From an uncultured Gammaproteobacteria bacterium (GTDB taxonomy: Bacteria; Pseudomonadota; Gammaproteobacteria; PS1; Pseudothioglobaceae): 63,830 bases of DNA. Made by a program: the position numbers and the translations under genes. The notes beneath the pieces were generated by a model that searched no databases, was not told the DNA's origin, and saw nothing but the letters and a program-made list of their open reading frames with translations. The number at the start of each line of letters is the position of its first letter. Position 1 is the first letter of the stretch. The stretch lies in assembly GCA_913057955.1 (NCBI GenBank), contig CAJXOB010000004.1, positions 1 through 63,830 of the forward strand, in the 5' to 3' direction. Below, one piece after another: positions 1-8,299 of the stretch.

Positions 1-2
1 TT

Positions 3-767
3 CTTAGACAGGAGTGTGGAAAGGATTTAATTGATCAGTGGGGCTGGATGGGCTTTATAACCAAAACCAATAACATTAATAGTGCTACGAATCAGCAATG
101 CCATTATGATTACTTCAAAGAAGCAAATGATAAGGAGTCTTGGGAGTTGTTCCAAGCAGCCTTAGGCGGAGCAAATTCTATACTAGACTATCTTCAAAAT
201 CCCAAGAAAATAGCAGCTAAACAAGATCAGGAAAAGGCTAATAATAGAGCTGCTATTCAAGCTGAAAAAGTTGCAAAATTAAAGGAAGAACTATCCATCT
301 TTGAAATTGATGGCGAAACCTTCAACTTAGCACTAGGCAAAGGAGATTTTATTGAAACTGGACCTTTTGAATTAGAGCGTTCAGAAGAATACCTTCAACC
401 TTATCAGCTGCATAAAGCTTTTGTACAGGGAAATCTAAGACTGAATAGTAATAAAAAAATTAAGTTCAAGAACTTAGTTTTTAAACATGCCGACACCAAA
501 GAGAAAAAACTAGTCATTCATGTAGGTGAAATGTCCCTGGAGCGACATAGTGACTCTCTTCAAAAGAAGTGTGGGCCGAAAGTAATGGAATGGGGATGGC
601 TAAGTTTTATTAGTCAAACCACTGACATTGTGAACGCTAGGAGCCAACAATGCATACATGATTACTTTAAAGAAGCGAACGATAAGGAATCTTTTGAGTT
701 ATTCAAAGCTGTTCTGAGTGGCACTGATTCAATATTGGATTATCTTAAAGCAGAAGTTATTGAATAA
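3..767 (+). CDS. Unknown protein with duplicated Trp/Cys module, 5'-truncated
   Basis: The frame is open from the first bases of the window, so the gene starts upstream; the first ATG at 48 lies inside a conserved module and is not a credible start. Two copies of one module are visible, at the N-terminal edge and at the C-terminus, offset by 552 bp (184 codons). Each has a Cys-Gly, a WGW motif, an FI..T..I segment, QC, then DYFKEANDKES and a hydrophobic SILDYL end. The linker is lysine- and glutamate-rich with likely coiled-coil stretches. No signal peptide can be judged because the start is missing. The family is not recognised. The 3' end overlaps the convergent recJ stop by 11 bp. The ORF and the repeat are certain; the function is unknown. 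Confidence 0.75.
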   Translation, partial: LRQECGKDLIDQWGWMGFITKTNNINSATNQQCHYDYFKEANDKESWELFQAALGGANSILDYLQNPKKIAAKQDQEKANNRAAIQAEKVAKLKEELSIFEIDGETFNLALGKGDFIETGPFELERSEEYLQPYQLHKAFVQGNLRLNSNKKIKFKNLVFKHADTKEKKLVIHVGEMSLERHSDSLQKKCGPKVMEWGWLSFISQTTDIVNARSQQCIHDYFKEANDKESFELFKAVLSGTDSILDYLKAEVIE

Positions 768-2451
768 GTATTGACTCAATCATGAGCTGTAAAGACTCAT
801 TTCCTCTAAACGAATTCACATTTAACTTATAAGCAACTTTAACCTGTTTCGTTTCAATCTTATCTTGAAAAAATGCAATCCCCTCAAAAATCGAACTAGC
901 ACCATCAAGTTTCAGGGTGCACTTGAGATGCTTTTCACCAACAATTTTTTGATCTATTAGTTCAAAGTCGCCATAAAAGACTGGCTCTTCAAAGCCCTGT
1001 CCCCAGGGAGACGCTCCTCGAAGTAGCTCTGCGTTCTTAAGCGTTATCTCAGAGGCCTCAAGCTCACCATCCGTCATTAGCTCAATGATTGGCTTCTTGC
1101 CCTCGAGATGTTTTTTTATTGCCTCTGAAAAACCATCACTAAACTTCTCAAAGCTCTCTGGTGAAAGTGCTAAGCCGGCAGCCATCGCGTGTCCCCCAAA
1201 CTTATCAATCAGCCCTGGGTTATCCCGGTCAACCAGGTCTAGCAAATCTTTTATATGCACGTCAGGAATTGACCGGATTGAGCCCTTTAAGACGCTCCCT
1301 GATTTTGCAAAAACGGCGCACGGGCACTGGTACGTTTCTTTGAGTTTCCCAGCAACAATGCCGACAATGCCCTCATGCCAGGTCTCGTCATAAAGGACGA
1401 TTGCAAACTGGCTCTCATCAATTGACTGGCTCTCGACAATGGCTAATGCCTCATCCTGCATTCGGGTCTGCTCTTCACGCCTTTTAACATTAAACTCTTC
1501 TAGCGTCTGGGCGTACCTTCTCGCGTCATTCATATCCTCAGATAAGAGGCAGCGGATACCTTGTGATATGTCGCTCAGCCGGCCTGCCGCATTAATTCTA
1601 GGTGCCACCGTAAATCCAAGGTCAGATGCTTGCAGCGTTTCGATTGGACGCTTGGTCAGCTCAAGTATCGCTAGAATGCCTTTTGAGCAGAGTTTTTGAC
1701 GAATACGCTTAATTCCCTCATTCACTAAAATTCGGTTGTTCTGATCCAGTTTTACGACGTCTGCAACGGTTCCAAGAGCAACAAGGTCAAGGAGTTCACG
1801 AAGATCTGGAACCTGGATGTTATGCTCTTCAAAATACCCCTTACCAACCAAGTGAGTCTTGAGAGCAGAAAACAAATAAAAACAAACGCCGACCCCTGCT
1901 AAATTTTTAGAAGGAAAGTCACAGCCACGTAGATTTGGGTTAATGATTGAGTTTGCATCTGGGAGAACTTTAGGAGGCAGGTGGTGGTCGGTAATGATAA
2001 CGTCAATGTCAAGTGACCTGGCAAGCGCGGCGCCTTCGTTACTGGATATGCCATTGTCAACAGTAATAATTAGGTTTGGATCTTTCTCAGTCTTTGCCTC
2101 CTGAACAATCTCTGGGCTTAAGCCGTATCCATGCTTAAAGCGGTTTGGAACCAAAAAATCAACATGCTTTGCCCCCATTAACCTAAGAGCCTTAATTGCT
2201 ACAGCGCTTGCTGTTGCGCCGTCCGCGTCAAAATCTCCAACGATGAGTATGCGCTGGTTATCTAGAATGCATTTCTCAAGAAGCTCAAGCGCAATGTTAA
2301 GCTGATCAAAGCTTGGCTTAAGAAGCCCTGGAAGGGCCATTGAAAGCTGTGATTCAGAAACAGCTCGTGCGGCGTATACCCTCTTAAGAATTACAGGTAT
2401 ATCGTCAGAGTACGACTCAAACAATGAATGATCGAGCTCTCTAGTCAGCAC
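757..2451 (-). CDS. recJ: Single-stranded-DNA-specific exonuclease RecJ
   Basis: RecJ degrades single-stranded DNA 5' to 3' in RecFOR recombination, mismatch repair and base excision repair. The 564-residue product has the DHH phosphoesterase motifs in order: GDFDADGATA at 72-81, VDNGISS at 131-137 and the name-giving DHH at 155-157. The DHHA1 motif GGHAMAAG lies near residue 420, and a C-terminal OB-like region follows. Length is normal for the family. Its start overlaps the stop of the upstream DUF1566 gene by 11 bp, so the two may be co-transcribed. The 3' end converges on the unknown ORF at the window edge. Confidence 0.95.
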   Translation of the reverse strand: MLTRELDHSLFESYSDDIPVILKRVYAARAVSESQLSMALPGLLKPSFDQLNIALELLEKCILDNQRILIVGDFDADGATASAVAIKALRLMGAKHVDFLVPNRFKHGYGLSPEIVQEAKTEKDPNLIITVDNGISSNEGAALARSLDIDVIITDHHLPPKVLPDANSIINPNLRGCDFPSKNLAGVGVCFYLFSALKTHLVGKGYFEEHNIQVPDLRELLDLVALGTVADVVKLDQNNRILVNEGIKRIRQKLCSKGILAILELTKRPIETLQASDLGFTVAPRINAAGRLSDISQGIRCLLSEDMNDARRYAQTLEEFNVKRREEQTRMQDEALAIVESQSIDESQFAIVLYDETWHEGIVGIVAGKLKETYQCPCAVFAKSGSVLKGSIRSIPDVHIKDLLDLVDRDNPGLIDKFGGHAMAAGLALSPESFEKFSDGFSEAIKKHLEGKKPIIELMTDGELEASEITLKNAELLRGASPWGQGFEEPVFYGDFELIDQKIVGEKHLKCTLKLDGASSIFEGIAFFQDKIETKQVKVAYKLNVNSFRGNESLQLMIESILIQ

Positions 2452-3022
2452 TTCTTACAAGCCTTACAAACGTGTCAATCGTTTTATCTCTTGCTGTTGA
2501 GCCGCCAAAAAAGAAGGGAATCTCATAAGCAAGAGATGGGCTGTCTTTTAAGGACGTTGAGGTCCAGTAAGTTTCCATCTGAGTGTTCGGAAAAAAATCA
2601 GTATTAATCAACGCATCACTATCACCATAATAATCAACGATCGAGTTTAACTCGTTTCTTGAGGGCAATCGCCAATCAGAAAAGCTGCAAAGCCCGGACT
2701 TATTAATATCTTCAATATAAGACTTTGTATTGCAGTTCTTACCCCAATAACAATTCTTAGTATAAGTCCCGCTATCTCTTCCGCTCTGCCCATCAAACCA
2801 GGTGTAAGTATTAAGGGCATATTGCAATCCCTCATCTTCACTTTTAACTTCCCAGACCAGGGAGCTCTTTTCATCTAGCACGCAGGACCATTCTGAGCTA
2901 TCAGACGTTAAGAGTTCACCATTAACCGACATCTTCTGTAGTTCAGCACTCACAGAAATGCTAGTTAACATAAGTAATGAAAGTAGGAGGCCTTTTCTCA
3001 TGAAAAAATAGTTTGTACTCAA
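2441..3022 (-). CDS. Secreted DUF1566 (Lcl C-terminal domain) protein
   Basis: This 193-residue protein has a hydrophobic signal peptide (about residues 8-26, ending near VSA). A DUF1566-like domain follows, recognisable by the WRLPS motif after a Trp/Asp/Cys-rich stretch, a NTDFFPNT segment, YWTSTS and a final FVRLVR strand. This fold is found in exported proteins of unknown role and is distantly related to C-type-lectin-like or formylglycine-enzyme-like folds. Several cysteines probably form disulfides in the periplasm. It lies upstream of recJ with overlap but has no functional link to it. The substrate or ligand is unknown. Confidence 0.7.
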   Translation of the reverse strand: MSTNYFFMRKGLLLSLLMLTSISVSAELQKMSVNGELLTSDSSEWSCVLDEKSSLVWEVKSEDEGLQYALNTYTWFDGQSGRDSGTYTKNCYWGKNCNTKSYIEDINKSGLCSFSDWRLPSRNELNSIVDYYGDSDALINTDFFPNTQMETYWTSTSLKDSPSLAYEIPFFFGGSTARDKTIDTFVRLVRSAD

Positions 3023-3071
3023 AGTAAATTAATATTCTACCAGCTGAGAAGATTTATCAAAGGCAATTGCC

Positions 3072-3545
3072 TTAAGCAGTTGATTTTCTCTCGAATAAAA
3101 TAAGCGCAACACCCAGAAAAATAAAGCTATCTGCTAAGTTAAAGACGGGCCAGTAGAAGCCGTTAACGTGCACATCAATAAAATCAATAACGAAACCATT
3201 TAGAGCTCTATCAATTAGGTTTCCAACCGCCCCAGAAAGTAACAAAAACTGACCGAATAACTTTTGTAGATGAAGAGGCGACGTTCTTTGAATCCAAAAA
3301 ATAAGCCAAACAGAAACTAAAACAGACACCGACAATAAGAAGGTCTTTTGGATAAACCCGCCACCCGCCAAAAAACTAAAGGCCGCGCCCGTATTTTGAA
3401 GATACGTCCAGCTAAGGTATGAATTAACGAAAACAGACTGGCCTAAATCATAAGAGGCCATAAAAACTTGCTTGGTAATCTGGTCAAGAGACACCAATAC
3501 TAGAAATAAAAGGTAATAAAGTTTGTGCTTCATTAGTAAGAACAT
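3072..3545 (-). CDS. lspA: Lipoprotein signal peptidase (signal peptidase II)
   Basis: LspA is an inner-membrane aspartic peptidase that removes signal peptides from prolipoproteins. The 157-residue product has four predicted membrane helices. Both catalytic aspartate motifs are present: GNLIDR around residue 110 and FNLADS around residue 136. Two in-frame ATGs compete, at 3545 and 3533 (MKHKLYY); neither has a clear Shine-Dalgarno sequence, and the shorter form may be real. It is divergent from fabI. A predicted client, the SLT lipoprotein, is encoded near 30 kb. Confidence 0.95.
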   Translation of the reverse strand: MFLLMKHKLYYLLFLVLVSLDQITKQVFMASYDLGQSVFVNSYLSWTYLQNTGAAFSFLAGGGFIQKTFLLSVSVLVSVWLIFWIQRTSPLHLQKLFGQFLLLSGAVGNLIDRALNGFVIDFIDVHVNGFYWPVFNLADSFIFLGVALILFERKSTA

Positions 3546-3671
3546 AAAAAATAGATTTATTAAAAAGGTTTACTTTAATTATCCACTAACATTGAGTAAG
3601 TAGCCATCACCACTGTAATCAATGTGTTTATAATTTATCAGTAATTGTATTATAAATATTGTGGAGTTTTT

Positions 3672-4457
3672 ATGGGTTTTTTAACGGGTAAAAAAGCACT
3701 CATTGTTGGCGTTGCTTCAAACCGCTCAATTGCTTGGGGTATTGCCGAATCTATGGCGGCAAATGGCTGTGAAGTTGCCTTTACCTATCAAACCGATAAG
3801 CTCAAAAGTCGCGTCGAAAAATGTGCTGAGATCTGTAACTCTTCAATTGTTATTCCCTGTGACGTCTCTAGTGATGAGCAAATCAATCAAACCTTTGCTG
3901 AGCTTAAAAAGTCTTGGAGTAGTTTTGACATTATCGTTCATTCGGTTGCATTTGCAGACAGAGCAGAGCTAGATGGCAATTATGTTGAAGTTACAACGCG
4001 TGAAGGGTTTCTTAAGGCTCATGAAATCTCATCGTACAGCTTTACGGCGCTTGCAAAAGCCGCCCTTCCAATGCTTAATGAAAATGGCGCCTTATTAACG
4101 CTTAGCTATTTAGGCGCACTTAGGGCAATACCAAATTACAACGTCATGGGCGTAGCAAAGGCCTCACTTGAGGCGAACGTTAGGTATATGGCTGCAGCCT
4201 TAGGAGGCGAGAAAGGTATTCGAGTTAATGCAATATCGGCCGGCGCTATAAAAACGCTTGCTGCAAGCGGCATTAAAGGTTTTGGTAAGCTACTTGATCA
4301 TGCTGCTGAAAGTTCAGCGCTTAAGCGCAATGTAAGCACCGAAGAGGTTGGCAATGCTGCTGCATTTTTATGTTCAGATTTAGCATCTGGAATAACTGGT
4401 GAAGTGACCTATGTTGATGCAGGATATAACTTTTATGAAAAGGGGCCAGACCTTTAA
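3672..4457 (+). CDS. fabI: Enoyl-[acyl-carrier-protein] reductase (NADH) FabI
   Basis: FabI performs the last reduction of each fatty acid elongation cycle. The ATG at 3672 is chosen over the upstream one at 3645 because a GGAG-like site precedes it and the protein then aligns with the family N-terminus. With this start, the catalytic Tyr146, Tyr156 and Lys163 fall in [21 protein letters not shown], the classical FabI spacing. The nucleotide-binding segment [12 protein letters not shown] is at residues 12-23. The C-terminal [14 protein letters not shown] is also typical. Length is 261 residues, normal. Monocistronic by spacing. Confidence 0.97.
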   Translation: MGFLTGKKALIVGVASNRSIAWGIAESMAANGCEVAFTYQTDKLKSRVEKCAEICNSSIVIPCDVSSDEQINQTFAELKKSWSSFDIIVHSVAFADRAELDGNYVEVTTREGFLKAHEISSYSFTALAKAALPMLNENGALLTLSYLGALRAIPNYNVMGVAKASLEANVRYMAAALGGEKGIRVNAISAGAIKTLAASGIKGFGKLLDHAAESSALKRNVSTEEVGNAAAFLCSDLASGITGEVTYVDAGYNFYEKGPDL

Positions 4458-4508
4458 AGTCAGTGCATCTTTTTTAAGAAAAAAAGTAATACTAAGAAGT
4501 AGCTAAAA

Positions 4509-4547
4509 GGCCAAAAAGGCCAAAAAGGCCAAAAAGGCCAAAAAGGG
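4509..4547. repeat. 9-bp tandem repeat (GGCCAAAAA)n
   Basis: Four copies of a GGCCAAAAA unit and a partial fifth (ending AAAAAGGG) lie about 50 bp after the fabI stop. The period of nine would encode Lys-Lys-Ala repeats in one frame, but that frame has a TAA at 4504-4506 immediately before the array, so it is not part of a visible ORF. Copy number may vary between cells. Confidence 0.9.
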
Positions 4548-4609
4548 TAAAGAACTCATTAAGAAATCTACAACCCTTTTTAACTCAACAAGTCTTTACT
4601 CAAACTGTA

Positions 4610-4723
4610 CTATTTTTTATCTTCTTTCTCTATACGTTTAAATTCTACTACGGTCATTACAGCGCCAACTATAGCGAGAGCAAAGCAGAAAAAACCAGTA
4701 AAGAATATTAGTGAATCATCCAT
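4610..4723 (-). CDS. 37-residue single-span membrane protein
   Basis: This short ORF starts at 4723, two bases after the stop of the 57-residue ORF, with a strong AGGAAGGA ribosome site inside that upstream gene. The product begins MDDSLIFF, has one hydrophobic helix (about residues 5-27) and ends in a charged tail, FKRIEKEDKK. This is the layout of a small accessory subunit of a membrane complex; it resembles CydX- or symporter-small-subunit-type proteins only in general shape. No partner complex is adjacent. The gene is supported by the ribosome site, coupling and composition; function is unknown. Confidence 0.6.
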   Translation of the reverse strand: MDDSLIFFTGFFCFALAIVGAVMTVVEFKRIEKEDKK

Positions 4724-4725
4724 GA

Positions 4726-4899
4726 TTAGTCCTTCCTAGCTATTATTTTAAAATAAATAGCAAAAGTTAAAATTGATGGGATCCAGGTTGCAGTAAACAG
4801 TGCCTCTTGTTTTGTGTCTACGCCTTGAAACCAAAGAAAGGCAGTTGTTACAAATGCAACTGCAACTGAAATTAAAATACATATATCTGACGTTTTCAT
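4726..4899 (-). CDS. 57-residue two-helix membrane protein
   Basis: The ATG at 4899 is preceded by AAAGGA at suitable spacing. The product starts MKTSDICI and has two hydrophobic segments (about residues 5-24 and 37-53) joined by a short polar loop, FQGVDTKQEA, and ends in ARKD. It sits between the 62-residue and 37-residue ORFs in one orientation with almost no gaps, which indicates an operon after ppiD. The family is not recognised. Codon-like composition and the ribosome site make it a probable gene. Confidence 0.62.
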   Translation of the reverse strand: MKTSDICILISVAVAFVTTAFLWFQGVDTKQEALFTATWIPSILTFAIYFKIIARKD

Positions 4900-4923
4900 A
4901 ATAACGATATCCTTTATTAAAAA

Positions 4924-5112
4924 TTAATCTTCATTCCAAAAAGCCCAAGACCCTATTAGCAAGAAAATGACCGCTAATGAGGCATGCGCCCTAATACTTG
5001 TTTCCTGAGGTAACTCTATTAAAAATGGCACCATATTAAGCATACCAAGTATAAGCCAAATTACCGACAACGATGCTAAAACTAGCGCCGCTTTTCCAAT
5101 TTTTCTTTTCAT
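4924..5112 (-). CDS. 62-residue two-helix membrane protein
   Basis: This 62-residue product has a basic N-terminus (MKRKIGK), two hydrophobic helices (about residues 8-31 and 42-58) and a short acidic end (WNED). It begins 26 bp after the ppiD stop, on the same strand, and is followed by two still smaller membrane-protein ORFs. No family is recognised. Position suggests co-transcription with ppiD, but a role in envelope protein folding is only inferred from that position. Confidence 0.65.
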   Translation of the reverse strand: MKRKIGKAALVLASLSVIWLILGMLNMVPFLIELPQETSIRAHASLAVIFLLIGSWAFWNED

Positions 5113-5138
5113 AAAATTATTATTTTAGCGCTAATATT

Positions 5139-6983
5139 CTAAAGAAGATCAGAAAATATTTTTATATCAGCACTCTCTCTTAGTTGCTTAATAAGCGAGA
5201 CAAACATTTCGTTGTTTTCTTGTCCAAGATAAAGCGCCGCAATACCGGTATCGGTCTCTTCCTCTGGAAGCCTAACGCCACTTAAATCAACAACTAAAGA
5301 AGTTAAATTATCAACACTTTGAGCACTATAAGTGTGCTCTCCATCAATAGGCTTAGGTATCGAAAAGGCGATACTTGTTACGTCAAAAGGAAGCTCTGCA
5401 GCTCTTGAAATCCAGCCCTCAGCGTTCCACTCTAATCCATTATCAGCTAGTAGCTTATTGGTCATCAACTCATCACCACTCTCTAGAGCCGTTGCAATTG
5501 AAAGAGATAAGTCTTCAATCAGTATTTTCGCGCCAATATTACTTAAGATTGATGCAACCTGATCCTTAACCTCATCCAACTCTTTTTCGCGCTCAGGCTG
5601 AGAAGATGAAAGAGATAGAACGACAAATTTTTCAGCGCTAAGCTCAATTACTTCTGAGTTCTCACCGTCATCAATCACAGCAGCACTAAAAGCGGCAGAC
5701 ACAAAAGCCTCATCGAACTGCTGACTTGAATTTGCAAAGTAGTCACTGGTTTGAAGCTCTAGACCAAACTGATTGGCAACCATATCAAGCGACTCTTCAT
5801 AAGCCAGACTAGTAAACTCTTCCAATAAATCAAATAGCATTTTTTTACTAACATTGTTCTTATGAAGAGCAACTAACTGCTCTCTGACGTCATCAAAAGA
5901 TTGAACTGTTTCAATCTCAATATCAGTAAGCTTAATAATATGAAAATAGCCGTAGTCTGTAGAAACAATCTCACTAACCTCTCCTAAACTCATAGCAAAT
6001 GCAGCTTCATCAAATTCTGCACCCATTAAGTCTCTCTCAAAAAATCCTAGATCGCCGCCCTTCTCATTCGAAGATGTATCTTTTGAATTGGCAATTGCAA
6101 GCTCAGAGAAATCAGCGCCTTGGTTGATTTGATCAAGCAGGTCTTTGGCAATCTCTTCACTTTCGATTAATATATGTTGTGCACGTCTTCTTTCTGAATT
6201 GGTATAAAGCTCAGAGTTATCATCGTAAAGACTTTGAAGAGTCTCCTCATCTGGGTTTGCAGGCTCCTGCATATCCTCTAATGAAAGCTCAACAAAATCA
6301 ACTTTAACTTTCCGACTCTCTATAAAGCTTGATCTATTTTCGTTGAAATAGTCTGAAATTTCACTTTGTGAAACAGAAACCTGGCCCTCATAATCTTTAG
6401 TATTAAGAGCTATATATGAAACCTCTCTTTCTTGAGATGCGAGATCGTTAAGCTGTTTAATTTGCGTTGATGACATGAATGCAGAGCTACTCAGATTGCG
6501 TTTAATTTGGTCACGCGTTAGCGCCCTTGATTGGGCGATCTCGTATCCTGCTGGTGAATAGCTATTCAGTCTTAGAAGTTGGCTGTATCGATCTTCAGAA
6601 AACTCACCATCAACCTGAAACGCTTGATTCATCTCAATAACAGAGCGAACCTCGTCATCTAGCGTAACAATGTCCAATGAACTCGCAAAATTCTCAACAA
6701 GTTTTTCATTGATCATTGAATCAATAAGCGTCTGCTTTAATGCATTATCAATCTCTTGTGAATATGCGGCTCCTAATTGTTGCTGGAGATTCCTTTGCTG
6801 AGTGTTTAACTCTTGGTAATAAATGTTTATATCGATATCTTCACCATCAACTGTTGCGATCGAAGCATTTGATGACCCGCTTACATAGTCCTGGATACCA
6901 AATAAAGCAAATGGAATCGTTATAAAGCCAACTACAACATAAGCGACCCAACCTTTAGATTTATTTCTTATTGCACTTAACAT
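5139..6983 (-). CDS. ppiD: PpiD-like periplasmic folding factor (SurA_N/PPIC)
   Basis: PpiD is a membrane-anchored periplasmic chaperone near the SecYEG exit. The N-terminus reads MLSAIRNKSKGW, as in the family, followed by one membrane helix (about residues 13-31). A SurA-N-like region and one parvulin-type PPIC domain (about residues 265-355, with the QHILIES and GGDLGFFERD segments) come next, then a C-terminal chaperone-like region. The longer in-frame option would begin with TTG at 7001, so ATG at 6983 is preferred. Length is about 614 residues, normal. Three micro-membrane proteins follow it on the same strand. Confidence 0.9.
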   Translation of the reverse strand: MLSAIRNKSKGWVAYVVVGFITIPFALFGIQDYVSGSSNASIATVDGEDIDINIYYQELNTQQRNLQQQLGAAYSQEIDNALKQTLIDSMINEKLVENFASSLDIVTLDDEVRSVIEMNQAFQVDGEFSEDRYSQLLRLNSYSPAGYEIAQSRALTRDQIKRNLSSSAFMSSTQIKQLNDLASQEREVSYIALNTKDYEGQVSVSQSEISDYFNENRSSFIESRKVKVDFVELSLEDMQEPANPDEETLQSLYDDNSELYTNSERRRAQHILIESEEIAKDLLDQINQGADFSELAIANSKDTSSNEKGGDLGFFERDLMGAEFDEAAFAMSLGEVSEIVSTDYGYFHIIKLTDIEIETVQSFDDVREQLVALHKNNVSKKMLFDLLEEFTSLAYEESLDMVANQFGLELQTSDYFANSSQQFDEAFVSAAFSAAVIDDGENSEVIELSAEKFVVLSLSSSQPEREKELDEVKDQVASILSNIGAKILIEDLSLSIATALESGDELMTNKLLADNGLEWNAEGWISRAAELPFDVTSIAFSIPKPIDGEHTYSAQSVDNLTSLVVDLSGVRLPEEETDTGIAALYLGQENNEMFVSLIKQLRESADIKIFSDLL

Positions 6984-7209
6984 AATTATTTTATTTACCA
7001 ATAGCGTTGAGGCTAGAAGCCATCAAACATTTAAACTTAAACTCAAAATAAAATTTGAGTTCCCTATGAGGAGTTAATTTTTAACTCTCAATTATTTATT
7101 TACTAGCTAGGAGTGTCTTGCAATGTTACTCATCTCACTAAACTCGTTCAGGTGCATTATACAAGGCTAGACTCTTTATCTAAACAAAGTTTTTAATCCT
7201 TAGTTTGTT

Positions 7210-8238
7210 TTAGTATTTTTGAGCTAAAGTTTCCAAAAGATTATTAATATCCTTTAACTCAGAATTCCATGCAGTTACAAATCTAACTGCCTTGCCGTCG
7301 AGCTCTTCTTCATTAATATCGTAACCAGAATTATTTAAATAATCTATAACGTCGCGTGGAAGATGGACAAAAACTTCATTAGACTGCGTTGGATATGCCA
7401 GCTTAATGTTCGAAAATGAATCCAGCCCCTCACTCAGAATTTTTGCCATTGCGTTTGCATGGCGAGCGTTTCTAAGCCAAACATCATCGGTTAAATAAGC
7501 CTCAAGCTGCGAAGAAATAAATCGCATCTTTGAAAGCAGCTGACCTGATCTTTTATGCAGAAATGGAAAATTTCCAACCGCTTCAGGTTTGAAAAATACG
7601 ATCGCCTCAGCGGCAAGGCATCCATTTTTTGTGCCGCCTAACGTTAGAACATCAACTCCAGATTTCCAGGTCATCTCTGCTGGGCTCACGTCAAGAGAGA
7701 CAAGTGCATTTGCAAACCGGGCGCCATCCATATGAACGCTCATTTTATTGTCATGGGCTATTTTAGAAATAGCTTTTATTTCATCCAGCTGATAAACAGT
7801 GCCAGTTTCGCATGACATAGTAACGCTCACAACGGAGGGCTGCGTAACGTGAACATTACCAGACCCTCTTATAGCTTCAGCGAGATCACCCGCATCGATT
7901 CTTCCATTACTACTTCGCATAGGTATTAACTTAGCGCCGCCCGTAAAAAGCTCAGGGGCGCCGCACTCATCAGTATTAATATGTGACAACTCATGGCAAT
8001 AAATTTTTCCAAAGACTGGGGCAAGAGCAGAGAGTGCTAATGCATTTGAAGCCGTGCCCGTCACCGCAAGAAAAACCTCAACATTGGTTTCGAAAATCTC
8101 AGACAATCTCTTTTTTAGGGCTAAAGACCACTCATCATCGCCATAAGATCCAGCAATGCCTGAGTTGGCAGCAATAACAGCATCCATGACCTCAGGGCAA
8201 GCACTAGTTACGTTATCTGATGCAAATAATGCATTCAT
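7210..8238 (-). CDS. ltaE: Low-specificity L-threonine aldolase
   Basis: This PLP enzyme of the beta-eliminating lyase family cleaves L-threonine or allo-threonine to glycine and acetaldehyde. The 342-residue product shows the GTASNALAL segment, HINTDECGAPE, the HMDGARFANAL motif with the PLP-binding Asp, and LGGTKNG with the Schiff-base lysine. A good AAGGAG ribosome site precedes the ATG at 8238. The DoeB-like hydrolase gene lies 61 bp upstream on the same strand, so they may form an operon. Exact side-chain preference cannot be read from sequence. Confidence 0.88.
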   Translation of the reverse strand: MNALFASDNVTSACPEVMDAVIAANSGIAGSYGDDEWSLALKKRLSEIFETNVEVFLAVTGTASNALALSALAPVFGKIYCHELSHINTDECGAPELFTGGAKLIPMRSSNGRIDAGDLAEAIRGSGNVHVTQPSVVSVTMSCETGTVYQLDEIKAISKIAHDNKMSVHMDGARFANALVSLDVSPAEMTWKSGVDVLTLGGTKNGCLAAEAIVFFKPEAVGNFPFLHKRSGQLLSKMRFISSQLEAYLTDDVWLRNARHANAMAKILSEGLDSFSNIKLAYPTQSNEVFVHLPRDVIDYLNNSGYDINEEELDGKAVRFVTAWNSELKDINNLLETLAQKY

Positions 8239-8299
8239 TCAAAACTCCTTAAAGTGTAATTCATAAAAATACTCTTTTATCATTTAAACTGATTGAGCA

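Noticed and set aside
4504-4660. Lys-Lys-Ala repeat reading frame over the 9-bp array as part of a protein
   Set aside because: A TAA at 4504-4506 sits directly before the array in that frame and no start follows, so the repeat is treated as non-coding.
6983-7001. Longer ppiD start at 7001
   Set aside because: That codon is TTG; the ATG at 6983 gives the family N-terminus.
7071-7087. Palindrome GAGTTAA-TTT-TTAACTC in the gap between ppiD and threonine aldolase
   Set aside because: The stem is AT-rich, has no T-tract and lies in a 226-bp spacer upstream of ppiD rather than next to a stop; I cannot assign it a role.
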